Below are positions 23,936-33,674 of a DNA stretch of 52,276 bases, in pieces. Below the pieces are notes generated by a model that was not told where the DNA came from, searched no databases, and worked only from the letters and a program-made list of their open reading frames with translations. Position numbers and translations under genes: made by a program. This DNA is from Bacteroidales bacterium (GTDB lineage: Bacteria; Bacteroidota; Bacteroidia; Bacteroidales; WCHB1-69). The stretch is from NCBI GenBank assembly GCA_017551725.1, contig JAFZKY010000038.1:1-52276 (forward strand), in the 5' to 3' direction. The first letter of the stretch is position 1; each line of letters begins with the position of its first letter.

Positions 23936-26869
23936 ATGCCAGAGGAAAAAAGAAAAATACCGCGTTTAGGAAAGGCCGCCACGGAGTTTAACGTCTCCAT
24001 TGGCGCAATTACCGAATTTCTCAAAAAGAAAAACTTCGATATCGAGGAGAATCCCAACACCAAACTCACGGAGGAGATGTACGACATCCTGCTCCACGAG
24101 CCCAAATTCGCCAAGGAGAAACAGGTGAAGGCTGAAGCCAACAAGATTGACATCGGCACCTTCAGCGCCAAGGCCAAGGCAGACACCAAGACGGAAGTCA
24201 AGGCCGCCGCTAAAGCCGAGGAGCCCGAAGAGGTGTCGGACGACAATCCTCTCATCATCAAGAATACGGGCTTCATCAATCCTCCCCAGCACATCGAGAC
24301 CGAGGTTCCGACGGTGAAAGTGGTTGGAAAAATAGATCTTTCGGAAGGAAAATCCCATAAAAAATCCAAGGAGGCGAAAGAAGAGGCTACGGCACAGAAC
24401 GCGGATGTGCCCGAATCCACTTCCGAGCAGCCAGTGGTCACGGAGACTCCAGAAACCACCCCTGAGGCCACGGAGCCGAAAGCGCCCAAAGTGCCCGAAC
24501 ACATTGAGACGGTGGTGACCACCCTGGAACAACCCAAGGTCATCGACAAGATCGACCTTTCCACCCTGGAGCGGAAGAAAAAATCCGGCAAAGGGAAGAA
24601 TGCCGTTCCTGCCGTCGAATCCGCACCGGAAGAGGCTCCTGTACAAGCTGAGGAGGAACCTGTTGGCGAGACGACGAACATCGCGCCGGACGCATCGGCC
24701 CTTCGCGGCGAACCCGACCACAAAGTGGAATTCATTGAAACACGGGTGGAAAAAATCCAAGGTCCGAAAATCATGGGCAAAATTGAACTGCCCGTGGAGA
24801 GACCCAAAGACTCGAACAAGAAGGACAACCGAGGCGGAAACAACGCGGATGCCGACAAGAAGAAAAAGAAGAGAAAACGCATCATCAAGCAGGCGGGTGT
24901 CAAGGCTTCCGGCGGCAAAGACGACCGCAACGCCAAGGCCGAGCCCGAGAAGGTGGAGATCTCTCCGGAGGACATCCAACGACGCATAAAAGAGACCAAA
25001 CAGCGTCTGGAACCTGCTGGCAAGACCAAGGCTTCCAAGCGCAGAAAAGAGAAACGCCAGCTTATCCACGAGCGTATCGAGGAGCAGGAACTCCAGGAAC
25101 TTGAGAATCAGAAGATATTGAAGGTCACGGAATTCCTGACGGCCAACGAGTTGGCCACCATGATGAACAAGCCCGTGAACGACATCATCGCCACATGTAT
25201 GAGCATCGGCCTGTTCGTCTCCATCAACCAGCGGTTGGATGCCGAGACCATCTCCCTGCTGGCGGAGGAATTCGGATTCCAGGTTGAGTTCATCGGCGCA
25301 GATGCGGAAGACGGAGATAACGCGAACGATGCGGATGCCCCCGAGGATTTGCAACCCCGCCACCCGATCATCACCGTCATGGGCCATGTGGACCATGGTA
25401 AGACATCCCTGTTGGACTACATCCGCAAGACCAACGTCATTGCCGGTGAGGCCGGCGGCATCACGCAGCACATTGGTGCCTACCTGGTGCAGCTGTCCGA
25501 CGGGCGGAAGATCACCTTCCTCGACACGCCGGGCCACGAGGCGTTCACCGCCATGCGTGCCCGCGGTGCGCGTATCACCGACCTCTGTATCATCGTCATC
25601 GCCGCCGACGACGCAGTGATGCCGCAAACGGTGGAGGCCATCAACCATGCGCAGGCCGCCGGCGTGCCCATGGTGTTCGCCATCACGAAAATTGACAAGC
25701 CCAACGCCGATGTGGACCGCATTAAGAGCGAGTTGGCCAACATGAACATCCTCGTCGAGGACTGGGGCGGCAAATACCAATGCCAGGAAATCGATGCCAA
25801 GCATGGTACCAACGTCCAGGAACTGCTCGAAAAGGTGTTGTTAGAGGCAGACCTGCTTGATTTGAAGGCCAACCCGAACCGTCCCGGTGTGGGTGCCGTC
25901 ATCGAGTCGGCATTGGACAAGGGCCGTGGCTACATCGCCAAGGTGCTGGTGCAGAACGGCACACTCTCCGTAGGCGACCCCATCCTGGCAGGCAGCTGTT
26001 TCGGCAAGGTGAAAGCCATGTTCAACGAGCGTAACCAGGCAGTGAAGAGCGCGGGTCCCGCCACGCCGGTACTGTTGTTAGGCTTGAACGGCGCCCCGCA
26101 GGCAGGCGACTCCTTCAAGGTGTGCGAAACCGAGCAGGAAGCCCGCAGCGTGGCCACCAAGCGCGCCCGTCTGGCCCGCGAAATGGGCCTGCGCACGCAG
26201 AAGCACATCACGCTCGACGAAATCGGACGCCGCATCGCCATCGGCGACTTCAAGGAGCTCAACATCATCGTCAAGGGTGACGTGGACGGCTCCGTGGAGG
26301 CCCTTTCCGGCGAGCTGCTCAAGCTCTCCACCGAACAGGTGCAGGTCAACGTCATCCACAAGTCGGTGGGTGCCGTGACGGAAACCGACGTCATGCTGGC
26401 TACCGCCTCCAACGCCCTCATCGTGGCCTTCCAGGTGCGTCCCACCGCCGGCGCGCGCAGGACGGCAGAGGCCGAACAGATCGACATCCGCACCTACTCC
26501 ATCATCTATCAGGCTATCAACGAGATCAAAGATGCTATTGCCGGTATGCATTCACCGGAAATCCGCGAAAAAGTGGTGGCCAACATCGAAATCCGCGAGG
26601 TGTTCCACATCTCCAAGGTCGGCAATGTGGCCGGCTGTATGGTGCTGGACGGCAAGCTGCAGCGTTCCACAAAAATACGCCTCATCCGCGACGGCATCGT
26701 CATCTACACGGGCAAGCTCGGCTCCTTGCGCCGTTTCAAGGATGATGTCAAAGAGGTGGTCTCCGGTCAGGACTGCGGTTTGAACATCGATGGCTGCAAC
26801 GACATCAAGATCGGCGACATCATAGAAGGTTACGAAGAATACGAAGTGGCCTATAATCCTAACAAATAA
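23936..26869 (+). CDS. infB: Translation initiation factor IF-2
   Basis: 977 residues. A long charged N-terminal extension (about 1-390) carries three degenerate copies of a short motif (HIETEV...VVGKIDLS near 119, HIETVV...VIDKIDLS near 188, FIETRV...IMGKIELP near 265). It is followed by an IF2_N domain near 395 and the GTPase core: GHVDHGKTS near 482, DTPGHEAF, and TKIDKPNAD. The remaining domains bind ribosome and fMet-tRNA. It is a GTPase that places initiator tRNA in the ribosomal P site. Confidence 0.97.
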   Translation: MPEEKRKIPRLGKAATEFNVSIGAITEFLKKKNFDIEENPNTKLTEEMYDILLHEPKFAKEKQVKAEANKIDIGTFSAKAKADTKTEVKAAAKAEEPEEVSDDNPLIIKNTGFINPPQHIETEVPTVKVVGKIDLSEGKSHKKSKEAKEEATAQNADVPESTSEQPVVTETPETTPEATEPKAPKVPEHIETVVTTLEQPKVIDKIDLSTLERKKKSGKGKNAVPAVESAPEEAPVQAEEEPVGETTNIAPDASALRGEPDHKVEFIETRVEKIQGPKIMGKIELPVERPKDSNKKDNRGGNNADADKKKKKRKRIIKQAGVKASGGKDDRNAKAEPEKVEISPEDIQRRIKETKQRLEPAGKTKASKRRKEKRQLIHERIEEQELQELENQKILKVTEFLTANELATMMNKPVNDIIATCMSIGLFVSINQRLDAETISLLAEEFGFQVEFIGADAEDGDNANDADAPEDLQPRHPIITVMGHVDHGKTSLLDYIRKTNVIAGEAGGITQHIGAYLVQLSDGRKITFLDTPGHEAFTAMRARGARITDLCIIVIAADDAVMPQTVEAINHAQAAGVPMVFAITKIDKPNADVDRIKSELANMNILVEDWGGKYQCQEIDAKHGTNVQELLEKVLLEADLLDLKANPNRPGVGAVIESALDKGRGYIAKVLVQNGTLSVGDPILAGSCFGKVKAMFNERNQAVKSAGPATPVLLLGLNGAPQAGDSFKVCETEQEARSVATKRARLAREMGLRTQKHITLDEIGRRIAIGDFKELNIIVKGDVDGSVEALSGELLKLSTEQVQVNVIHKSVGAVTETDVMLATASNALIVAFQVRPTAGARRTAEAEQIDIRTYSIIYQAINEIKDAIAGMHSPEIREKVVANIEIREVFHISKVGNVAGCMVLDGKLQRSTKIRLIRDGIVIYTGKLGSLRRFKDDVKEVVSGQDCGLNIDGCNDIKIGDIIEGYEEYEVAYNPNK

Positions 26870-26880
26870 TCGTACTCATT

Positions 26881-27891
26881 ATGGCTGACAACAAACTCTA
26901 TAAAATCGGTATCACGCACGGCGACCTCAACAGCATCAGCTACGAGGTCATCATCAAGGCGCTCAGCGACTATAAGATCATGGAACTTTGCACCCCCATC
27001 GTGTATGGGTTAGTCAAAGCCGCGTCATATCATCGCAAATACATGGATTTGCCGGACTTCTCCTTCCAGTTCATCAAAAACACGGAGCAATTCTCCACCA
27101 AGCGTCCCAACCTCATCAACCTTTTCGATGAAGAGGTCAAAATCGAGTTGGGAGCTTCCACGAAGGTTGCCGGACAGATGGCAGAGCGGGCTTTGTATGC
27201 GGCGGGCCGCGACCTGAAGAACAAGAACATTGACGCCATCGTCACGGGTCCCATCAACAAGCACAACATCCAATCCGAGAAATTCAAATTCCCCGGGCAC
27301 ACCGAGTTTTTCGAGCATTACTTTGGCGGAGCGGAGAATAAGGCTATGATGATGATGGTGGCCGAGGGGCTTCGTATGGGCTTCGTCACCAACCACGTGG
27401 CTGTGAAAGACATCGCCTCCATCCTTAACAAGGATTTGATTTACAAGAAAATAGAAATACTTAACAATTCCTTGAAACAGGATTTTGCCATTGACAATCC
27501 AACCATTGCCGTATTGGCCCTCAACCCGCACGCGGGCGATGAAGGGTTGATTGGCGATGAGGAGGCCAACCACATCCGTCCGGCCATCGAGTTGGCGTTC
27601 CACAACCACATCAACGCCTTCGGGCCGTTCCCTGCCGACGGGTTCTTCGCCTCGGGCGGGTACCGTAAATTCGACGCCGTGCTGGCCATGTACCATGACC
27701 AGGGCATGATTCCTTTCAAGCTGTTAGGCAAGGACGGCGTGAACTTCACCGCCGGACTGCCCATCGTACGGACGTCGCCCGCGCACGGCACCGCCTACGA
27801 CATCGCCGGCAAGAACCAGGCCAATGGACAGTCCATGCGCAACGCCATCTACCTGGCCATCGACATCCTCCGGAATCGCGACAGACACTGA
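26881..27891 (+). CDS. pdxA: 4-hydroxythreonine-4-phosphate dehydrogenase
   Basis: 336 residues. VTGPINKHNIQSEKFKFPGHTEFF near 120-142, ALNPHAGDEGLIGDEE near 222 and MYHDQGMIPFKLLG near 270 cover the metal- and substrate-binding residues, including three His. PdxA oxidises 4-phosphohydroxy-threonine in the DXP-dependent vitamin B6 pathway. The N-terminal motif is altered: where the family normally has G-I-G after GD-x-N, this protein has S-I-S. It lies 11 bases after infB and no pdxJ is in the window. Confidence 0.92.
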   Translation: MADNKLYKIGITHGDLNSISYEVIIKALSDYKIMELCTPIVYGLVKAASYHRKYMDLPDFSFQFIKNTEQFSTKRPNLINLFDEEVKIELGASTKVAGQMAERALYAAGRDLKNKNIDAIVTGPINKHNIQSEKFKFPGHTEFFEHYFGGAENKAMMMMVAEGLRMGFVTNHVAVKDIASILNKDLIYKKIEILNNSLKQDFAIDNPTIAVLALNPHAGDEGLIGDEEANHIRPAIELAFHNHINAFGPFPADGFFASGGYRKFDAVLAMYHDQGMIPFKLLGKDGVNFTAGLPIVRTSPAHGTAYDIAGKNQANGQSMRNAIYLAIDILRNRDRH

Positions 27892-27939
27892 ACCTGTGCT
27901 GATTTCGATTTTTTACACCGATAATTGAACTTTTTTCCC

Positions 27940-27947
27940 TATATTTG
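27940..27947 (+). promoter_or_regulatory. -7 box for buk
   Basis: TATATTTG, 49 bases before the buk start and directly followed by the hairpin at 27951-27972. Confidence 0.5.
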
Positions 27948-27950
27948 CAG

Positions 27951-27972
27951 CCGTGTTTGACACGGCTTTTTT
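27951..27972 (+). terminator. Hairpin terminator after pdxA, overlapping the presumed buk transcript start
   Basis: CCGTGT/ACACGG with loop TTG, then CTTTTTT. It can terminate pdxA, but because the buk -7 box lies just upstream, the hairpin would also be at the very 5' end of the buk transcript. Confidence 0.65.
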
Positions 27973-27996
27973 AGTCTATAACCAATAATTTGCTTT

Positions 27997-29067
27997 ATGA
28001 AAAAAATACTCGCCATCAACCCCGGTTCAACATCCACGAAGATAGCCATTTTCGAGGGTAACGAACAGAAATTCGTCAAGAATATCAAACATTCCACGGA
28101 AGAACTCTCCGGCTATGCCACGATTGCCGACCAATATGAATTCCGCCGGGATGTCATCATCTCGGTGCTGGAAGCCGAAAACATCGACCTGCACTCCATC
28201 GACCTGGTCATGGGTCGCGGCGGCTTGATTAAGCCCCTGAAATCCGGCGTTTACCGTATCAACGAGCTCATGAAAGAGCATCTGAAGATGGGTTATAACG
28301 GCCAGCACGCCTGCAACTTGGGCGGACTGATCGCTGACAGTATCGCGAAGTTCATCGGTCTGAAGGAGGCTTACATTGCCGATCCCGTGATTGTGGACGA
28401 GATGGAAGAGGTGGCCCGCATCACCGGCCATCCGGATTTCGAGCGAAAATCCATTTTCCATGCGTTGAACCAGAAGGCCATCGCCCGTATGTATGCCAAG
28501 GATAACGGCAAGAAATACGAAGAGCTGAACCTGATTGTCTGCCACATGGGTGGCGGCGTGAGTGTGGGTGCCCATCGTCAGGGCCGCGTCATTGACGTGA
28601 ACCAGGCGCTGGACGGCGAAGGTCCGTTCTCCCCGGAACGCTCCGGCAGCCTGCCGATGAACCAATTCTTAAAGGCTTGTTTCAGCGGCAAATACACTCA
28701 GGAAGACATGCAGAAAATCTTGGTGGGCAAAGGCGGTTATGTGGGCTATTTCGGCAGCAACGACGCCTTGGCAGTTGAAAAGGCAGCCATCGCCGGCGAC
28801 CCGAAAGCCGAGTTGCTGGAGGAAGCTTTCGCCTATCAGGTGGCCAAGCAGATCGGCGAGAACGCCGTGGTACTCAAAGGCAAGATTGACGCCATCATCC
28901 TGACGGGCGGCATCGCCTACGGCAAGCCTGTCATCGCCCGCATCAAGCGCTACATCGACTGGATCGCGCCGGTGGCCGTATATCCCGGCGAAGACGAGAT
29001 GGCCGCCATGGCCCTCAACGCCAACATGATCCTGAACGGCGAAGTGGAAGTGCAAGACTACGTCTGA
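27997..29067 (+). CDS. buk: Butyrate kinase
   Basis: 356 residues. INPGSTSTKIAIFEG near 6-20 is the ASKHA phosphate loop; GRGGLIKPLKSGVY near 77, HMGGGVSVGAH near 185 and DGEGPFSPERSGSLP near 207 identify butyrate or branched-chain-acid kinase rather than acetate kinase. It converts butyryl-phosphate and ADP to butyrate and ATP. The usual partner phosphotransbutyrylase (ptb) is not adjacent. The stop TGA shares its A with the ATG of nadK. Confidence 0.93.
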   Translation: MKKILAINPGSTSTKIAIFEGNEQKFVKNIKHSTEELSGYATIADQYEFRRDVIISVLEAENIDLHSIDLVMGRGGLIKPLKSGVYRINELMKEHLKMGYNGQHACNLGGLIADSIAKFIGLKEAYIADPVIVDEMEEVARITGHPDFERKSIFHALNQKAIARMYAKDNGKKYEELNLIVCHMGGGVSVGAHRQGRVIDVNQALDGEGPFSPERSGSLPMNQFLKACFSGKYTQEDMQKILVGKGGYVGYFGSNDALAVEKAAIAGDPKAELLEEAFAYQVAKQIGENAVVLKGKIDAIILTGGIAYGKPVIARIKRYIDWIAPVAVYPGEDEMAAMALNANMILNGEVEVQDYV

Positions 29068-29933
29068 TGAGAATCGCGCTCTACAGCCGACAGAATGGTG
29101 CGGAAGAGCAGGCTTTCATCCGCACGGTCATCGAACACTTGCAGTCGCAACAATTCGACTTAATCATTCATGGCAACTGCCCGGAGGTGGGCGGTTGCCA
29201 TGCTTTTTTCCACAACCATGAGGACCTCAGCCACCAGTTGCCCATCGACTTTCTGGTCTCCATCGGGGGCGACGGCTCCTTCATCGACGCCGCCAACCTG
29301 GTCGGGGACTTGAACATCCCGCTGGTGGGCATCAACACCGGTCGTATCGGTTTCCTCTCGGGCATCAAGAAAGACAATTTCAAGGAGTGCTTCCAGATGC
29401 TGAAGGAGCATCTTTTTACGCTCGAACAGAGGTCGTTGCTGCGTATGGACAGCAGCGAGCCTATTGAGTTGTCGGGCACGTTTGCCGTGAACGACATCAC
29501 CATCCGGGCCACCGACACGGACTCCATCAGCGCCATCACCGTGTGGGCCGACGGCCAGAAGGTCAACACCTACTGGGCCGACGGGCTGATCATCTCCACG
29601 CCCACCGGTTCCACGGCCTACTCGATGAGTTGCGGCGGGCCCATCCTGCATCCGCAGTCGCGTGTGAACGTGCTGACGCCCATCGCGCCGCACTCGCTGA
29701 GCGTGCGCCCGCTGGTCATCCCGTCCGACACCACACTCACCGTTGAAGTGGAAAGCCGCAACGGGCGGTTCGCCCTCTGCACCGACACGCGGAAGATCAT
29801 TGTTGATAACCATACCCGCCTGAACATCCGGCAAGAGGATTTCCAAATCCAGACGGTTCTTTTCCATAACAACAACTTTTACAACATTATACGGGAAAAA
29901 TTATTGTGGGGATTAGACAAACGCAACGCATAA
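29067..29933 (+). CDS. nadK: NAD kinase
   Basis: 288 residues. SIGGDGSFIDAA near 65-76 holds the GGDG motif, followed by INTGRIGFLSG, the NDI motif in FAVNDITI, and ISTPTGSTAYSMSCGGPI near 175-192. The enzyme phosphorylates NAD to NADP. The start overlaps the buk stop by one base (TGATG). Confidence 0.96.
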   Translation: MRIALYSRQNGAEEQAFIRTVIEHLQSQQFDLIIHGNCPEVGGCHAFFHNHEDLSHQLPIDFLVSIGGDGSFIDAANLVGDLNIPLVGINTGRIGFLSGIKKDNFKECFQMLKEHLFTLEQRSLLRMDSSEPIELSGTFAVNDITIRATDTDSISAITVWADGQKVNTYWADGLIISTPTGSTAYSMSCGGPILHPQSRVNVLTPIAPHSLSVRPLVIPSDTTLTVEVESRNGRFALCTDTRKIIVDNHTRLNIRQEDFQIQTVLFHNNNFYNIIREKLLWGLDKRNA

Positions 29934-30007
29934 TTTTCCCTCATATTATCAACACTTTTTTGTTTATTTTTTATACGGGCAGCTCTTTCAGTCTCGTTGC
30001 TAAATGC

Positions 30008-30015
30008 TATTTTTG
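30008..30015 (+). promoter_or_regulatory. -7 box for ftsQ-ftsA-ftsZ
   Basis: TATTTTTG, 29 bases before the chosen ftsQ start. It rules out the longer reading from 29997, which begins upstream of it. Confidence 0.5.
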
Positions 30016-30044
30016 TATTTATTATTCCGCATAATAGCAGTCCA

Positions 30045-30797
30045 ATGAGATACGTCAAAGCAATTACCCGTATTATATTAATTATCAGTGTGTTGGTAAT
30101 TATTATTTGGGCTATTGTAGCGGTACCGAAACACCAGTGCGAAAGCATAACCGTCGCCCCGCACACGCAGAACGAGAGTTTGGTGCTCGGCCAGGCGGAC
30201 GTTGAGCGTCTGCTGACGGCTGACAGCATCGCCATCCTCGGGATGCCGATGAAGGACATCGACGTGGCGGCCATCACCCGCCTGCTGTCGTCGAACCCGT
30301 ACGTGGAAAAGGTGAACTTCATCCACTTCTCGGGCCGCCGGCTGGTGGTTGACTACACGTTGAGGAACATCATCCTGCACGTTTACAGTCAGGATGGCGA
30401 CCAGTATTTCGTGGACGACCACGGCTGTCTGCTGCCCTACACGTCGAAGATGCAGGACGACCTGGCCATCGCCAACGGGCACATCCACCAGCACTACAAG
30501 CAGGGGGACACCGCCCGGGGTCGGCTCGGAGAGATGGTCAACATCGCCAACACCCTCCAGAAGGACGAATTCTGCCAGGCGCAGTTCCGGCAGATCTACC
30601 TCAACGAGCACAACCAGATCGAGTTGGTGCCGTCCGTGGGGAGCCATGTGGTGGTTTTCGGGAACGACGAGAACATTCAGGAGAAGCTGGAGAATCTCAA
30701 ACTGGTATATAAAGAGGGATTGTCGCGGAAAGGATTCGACACGTATGCCCAGCTGGACGTGCGTTTCAAAAACAGAGTAATAGCAAAACGAAAATAA
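30045..30797 (+). CDS. ftsQ: FtsQ-like cell division protein
   Basis: 250 residues from the ATG at 30045. A short cytoplasmic head and one transmembrane segment (about 8-28) precede a POTRA-like part (about 45-115, with DVAAITRLLSSNPYVEKV) and a beta domain. FtsQ bridges cytoplasmic and periplasmic division proteins. The sequence is weakly conserved in this phylum, and the call rests on topology, on the SNPYVEKV/FVDDHGCLLP segments and on the position before ftsA. Confidence 0.85.
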   Translation: MRYVKAITRIILIISVLVIIIWAIVAVPKHQCESITVAPHTQNESLVLGQADVERLLTADSIAILGMPMKDIDVAAITRLLSSNPYVEKVNFIHFSGRRLVVDYTLRNIILHVYSQDGDQYFVDDHGCLLPYTSKMQDDLAIANGHIHQHYKQGDTARGRLGEMVNIANTLQKDEFCQAQFRQIYLNEHNQIELVPSVGSHVVVFGNDENIQEKLENLKLVYKEGLSRKGFDTYAQLDVRFKNRVIAKRK

Positions 30798-30809
30798 ATT
30801 CAACTGTCT

Positions 30810-32126
30810 ATGGAGAACGTTTACAACAATGACAATATGATTGTCGGTTTGGACATCGGCACCACCAAGATCGCCACCGTCATCGGACACCGCAACGAAA
30901 ACGGGCAGATTGACATCATCGGCTACGGGAAGAGCGAGTCCACCGGCGTGGAGTTCGGTGAGATCCGCAACATCAACAAGACCGTCACCGGCATAACGCT
31001 CTCCACCAGCATGGCCAGCCAGCGCTCCAACCAAGAGATCAAGAGCGTTTACGTGGGCATTGCGGGCCATCACATCAAGACCAGCCGGTACAACCACCAC
31101 CTCTTCCGCCAGGGCAAGAAGACGCCCATCACCAGCGAGGAAATCGAGACCCTGAAAAACGAGGTCTTCAAAGCCTCCGTGCCGCCCGGCGAGGAGATCA
31201 TCGACGTGATTCCCCAGCGGTACCTCATCGACAAGGAGCGGATCACCTTCGAGCCCGTGGGCGAGCTCGGCAACGAGGTCATCGGCACCTACCAGCTCAT
31301 CACAGGCAAGATTTCCGAAATCGACCGTATCAAGATGTGCGGCAACGAATCGGGCATCATCCTGAACGACATCATCCTGGAGCCCATCGCCTCCGGCATG
31401 GCATGCCTCACCGAAGAGGAGAAACGCCACGGCGTGGCGCTGGTCGATATCGGCGGCGGCACCTCCGACATCATCATCTTCGTGGACGGCCACCCCGTTT
31501 ACACCAAGGTCATCGCCATGGGCGGCAACGTGATCACCCACGACATCGCCCAGGTATGCAAGATCTCCGAAGACGTGGCCGAGAAACTGAAAATCAACTA
31601 CGGCACCTGCATCGTGGAGAAGAGCCACTCCAACAACCTCATCACCATCCCCAAGCCTCACGGGCAGGAAGCCATCCAAATCAACGAGAACTATCTGGCG
31701 CAGATCATCAACAGCCGTGTGCAGGGCGAAATCATCAGCGCCATCCAGAAAGAAATTGAGAACTCCGGCTACAAGGACCGCCTCTTCGCCGGCCTTGTCT
31801 TGACGGGCGGCGGTTCCAACCTTCGCCACATCAAGGAGTTATGTCAATATATGCTTCAAATGCCCACCCGCATCGGCATCCCCGACAACGGGTTCGCCCA
31901 CTCCATTCCCACGGAGCTGAAGCAGCCGGCCTTCTCCACCGCCCTCGGCCTGCTCAAATACGGCATCGAAACGGAAGAGGCCCTGAACCTCACCGCTCCG
32001 GAAAATGCCAACACCCGGAAACCCGACCCGAATCCGGATCCGAAACCCGATGGCGACGGCTCACGGTGGGGCTTCTTCGAGAAAGTACACGACTATCTGA
32101 AGAAAATGCTGGAAAACGTTTCCTAA
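30810..32126 (+). CDS. ftsA: Cell division protein FtsA
   Basis: 438 residues. Actin-fold phosphate loops GLDIGTTKIATVIG near 12 and LVDIGGGTSDIIIF near 212, adenosine motif LTGGGSNLRHI near 330, and a C-terminal amphipathic helix (WGFFEKVHDYLKKML) expected to anchor FtsZ to the membrane. A Pro/Asp-rich linker (PDPNPDPKPDGDG) precedes the helix. It lies 12 bases after ftsQ and 71 before ftsZ. Confidence 0.96.
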   Translation: MENVYNNDNMIVGLDIGTTKIATVIGHRNENGQIDIIGYGKSESTGVEFGEIRNINKTVTGITLSTSMASQRSNQEIKSVYVGIAGHHIKTSRYNHHLFRQGKKTPITSEEIETLKNEVFKASVPPGEEIIDVIPQRYLIDKERITFEPVGELGNEVIGTYQLITGKISEIDRIKMCGNESGIILNDIILEPIASGMACLTEEEKRHGVALVDIGGGTSDIIIFVDGHPVYTKVIAMGGNVITHDIAQVCKISEDVAEKLKINYGTCIVEKSHSNNLITIPKPHGQEAIQINENYLAQIINSRVQGEIISAIQKEIENSGYKDRLFAGLVLTGGGSNLRHIKELCQYMLQMPTRIGIPDNGFAHSIPTELKQPAFSTALGLLKYGIETEEALNLTAPENANTRKPDPNPDPKPDGDGSRWGFFEKVHDYLKKMLENVS

Positions 32127-32197
32127 CCTAATATCACTCAAACCAAGCCGAATTAAATCATTAACCATTTTAAGATAATTAAAACACAAAAACAAAT

Positions 32198-33658
32198 ATG
32201 ACTGACAGAATTGATATCACAGCGGATTATGGCGCAAGAGAAAACTCTTCCATCATCAAAGTAATCGGTGTGGGCGGCGGCGGCAGCAATGCGGTCAAAC
32301 ACATGTACAGCGAAGGCATCGTAGGTGTTGACTTCTTGGTATGCAACACGGACCAGGGGCATCTGAGCAAAAGCCCCGTTCCCGAGAAGCTGCTGTTGGG
32401 CACCGGACTTGGAGCCGGGGCCAGACCGGAAATCGCGCGCCAGTTAGCGTTGGAAAGCAAGGAGAAAATCATGGACTTCATCGGTCGTGAGACCAAGATG
32501 CTGTTCATCACCGCCGGCATGGGCAAAGGCACCGGCACCGGCGCTTCACCCGTCATCGCCGAAGTGGCCCATGAAATGGGCATCCTCACTATCGGCGTGG
32601 TGACAGAACCTTTCAAATTTGAAGGGGCCAGCCGCATCAAACAGGCGGAAAAAGGTATCGCCGAGCTGGACAAATACGTGGATTCGCTGATCGTGGTCAA
32701 GAACCAGAACATCCTCAAATTCTATCAGGAAGACACCATCAGCAAGGCTTACGGCTATGCCGACGATGTGCTGAAAAACGCCGTCAAGTGCATTGCCGAG
32801 CTCATCACGGTCAACTATGAGCAGAACGTGGACTTCCACGACATCGAGACCATCATGAAGGACAGCGGCAAGGCCATGTTGGGTCTGGCCGTGGCCAGCG
32901 GCTCCGACCGTGTGGAACGTGTGGTGGACGATGCCCTCCGTTGCCCGCTGTTGGACAACCCCGTCATCGCCGATGCCCAGAACTTCCTCTTCTTCATCAG
33001 CTATGGTCCCGAAAACGAGCTTAAAGTCTCCGAACTGGAGGCCCTCACCGAGAAGTTCGAAACCGTCAAGAGTCCTGAGGCCGAAGTCATCTGGGGTCGT
33101 GGCGTGGATGAGAGCCTCGGCGACGCCCTCAAGCTGTCCGTCATCGTGACCAACTTCAACTCCCAGGCACGCGAGATTCTGGAGAAGGAGCTCACCACGG
33201 TGGTTACCGGAAACGAGAATCCAGACCCAATATTCAAGACGGAAATACCGATGGGCACGAAAGTGGATGCCGACAATGCAACCATTGCACCCAAGATGGA
33301 TGATTACGACGCGCTGACAAAGCCTACCCAAGAGGCCAACGTGCAGCAGGCGCCGAGCAACGACATCTTTGGTTTTGAACCCAAAGCCGTGTCGGATGTT
33401 CATGAAGAAATCCCGGTGCAACCCACGCCGCAAGCCTTTGTCAATCCGGTCAGCGGGCCTCAGCGCATTGAAGGGCCCAACGACCCGTTGTTCCAAGACG
33501 AGCAGGATTTCCAATACAAGATAGAGACCCCTGCCATCCTGCGCCAGACGCAGGAGCGCGTCAGCACGCTGCAAACCGCCACGGCCACGATGGAGTACAC
33601 GCCCATGTACGAGGTAGCCAACGACCTCAGCGAGTTCTTCAGCGATTTGGCGGACTAA
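32198..33658 (+). CDS. ftsZ: Cell division protein FtsZ
   Basis: 486 residues. GVGGGGSNAVKHM near 23-35, the tubulin-signature loop AGMGKGTGTGASPVIAE near 107-123 and the T7 loop QNVDFHDI near 209 mark the GTPase core; residues about 330-440 are a variable linker. The signature is usually GGGTGTG; here the first of those three glycines is lysine. The conserved C-terminal peptide appears as IETPAILR near 442-449 rather than at the very end; about 37 more residues follow it. FtsZ forms the cytokinetic ring. Confidence 0.96.
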   Translation: MTDRIDITADYGARENSSIIKVIGVGGGGSNAVKHMYSEGIVGVDFLVCNTDQGHLSKSPVPEKLLLGTGLGAGARPEIARQLALESKEKIMDFIGRETKMLFITAGMGKGTGTGASPVIAEVAHEMGILTIGVVTEPFKFEGASRIKQAEKGIAELDKYVDSLIVVKNQNILKFYQEDTISKAYGYADDVLKNAVKCIAELITVNYEQNVDFHDIETIMKDSGKAMLGLAVASGSDRVERVVDDALRCPLLDNPVIADAQNFLFFISYGPENELKVSELEALTEKFETVKSPEAEVIWGRGVDESLGDALKLSVIVTNFNSQAREILEKELTTVVTGNENPDPIFKTEIPMGTKVDADNATIAPKMDDYDALTKPTQEANVQQAPSNDIFGFEPKAVSDVHEEIPVQPTPQAFVNPVSGPQRIEGPNDPLFQDEQDFQYKIETPAILRQTQERVSTLQTATATMEYTPMYEVANDLSEFFSDLAD

Positions 33659-33674
33659 GGAAGCACTTCAGATT

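Noticed and set aside
23966-25804. 612-codon minus-strand frame opposite infB
   Set aside because: It lies wholly within the infB coding region and reads as a low-complexity antisense shadow caused by the codon bias of the real gene.
26881-27891. pdxA as phosphotransbutyrylase, given the buk gene next to it
   Set aside because: The His and Lys metal/substrate residues and the family segments are those of PdxA, not of the PTA/PTB family.
30078-31829. 583-codon minus-strand frame opposite ftsQ and ftsA
   Set aside because: It spans two well-supported genes and is rich in Val, Asp and His, typical of an antisense frame.
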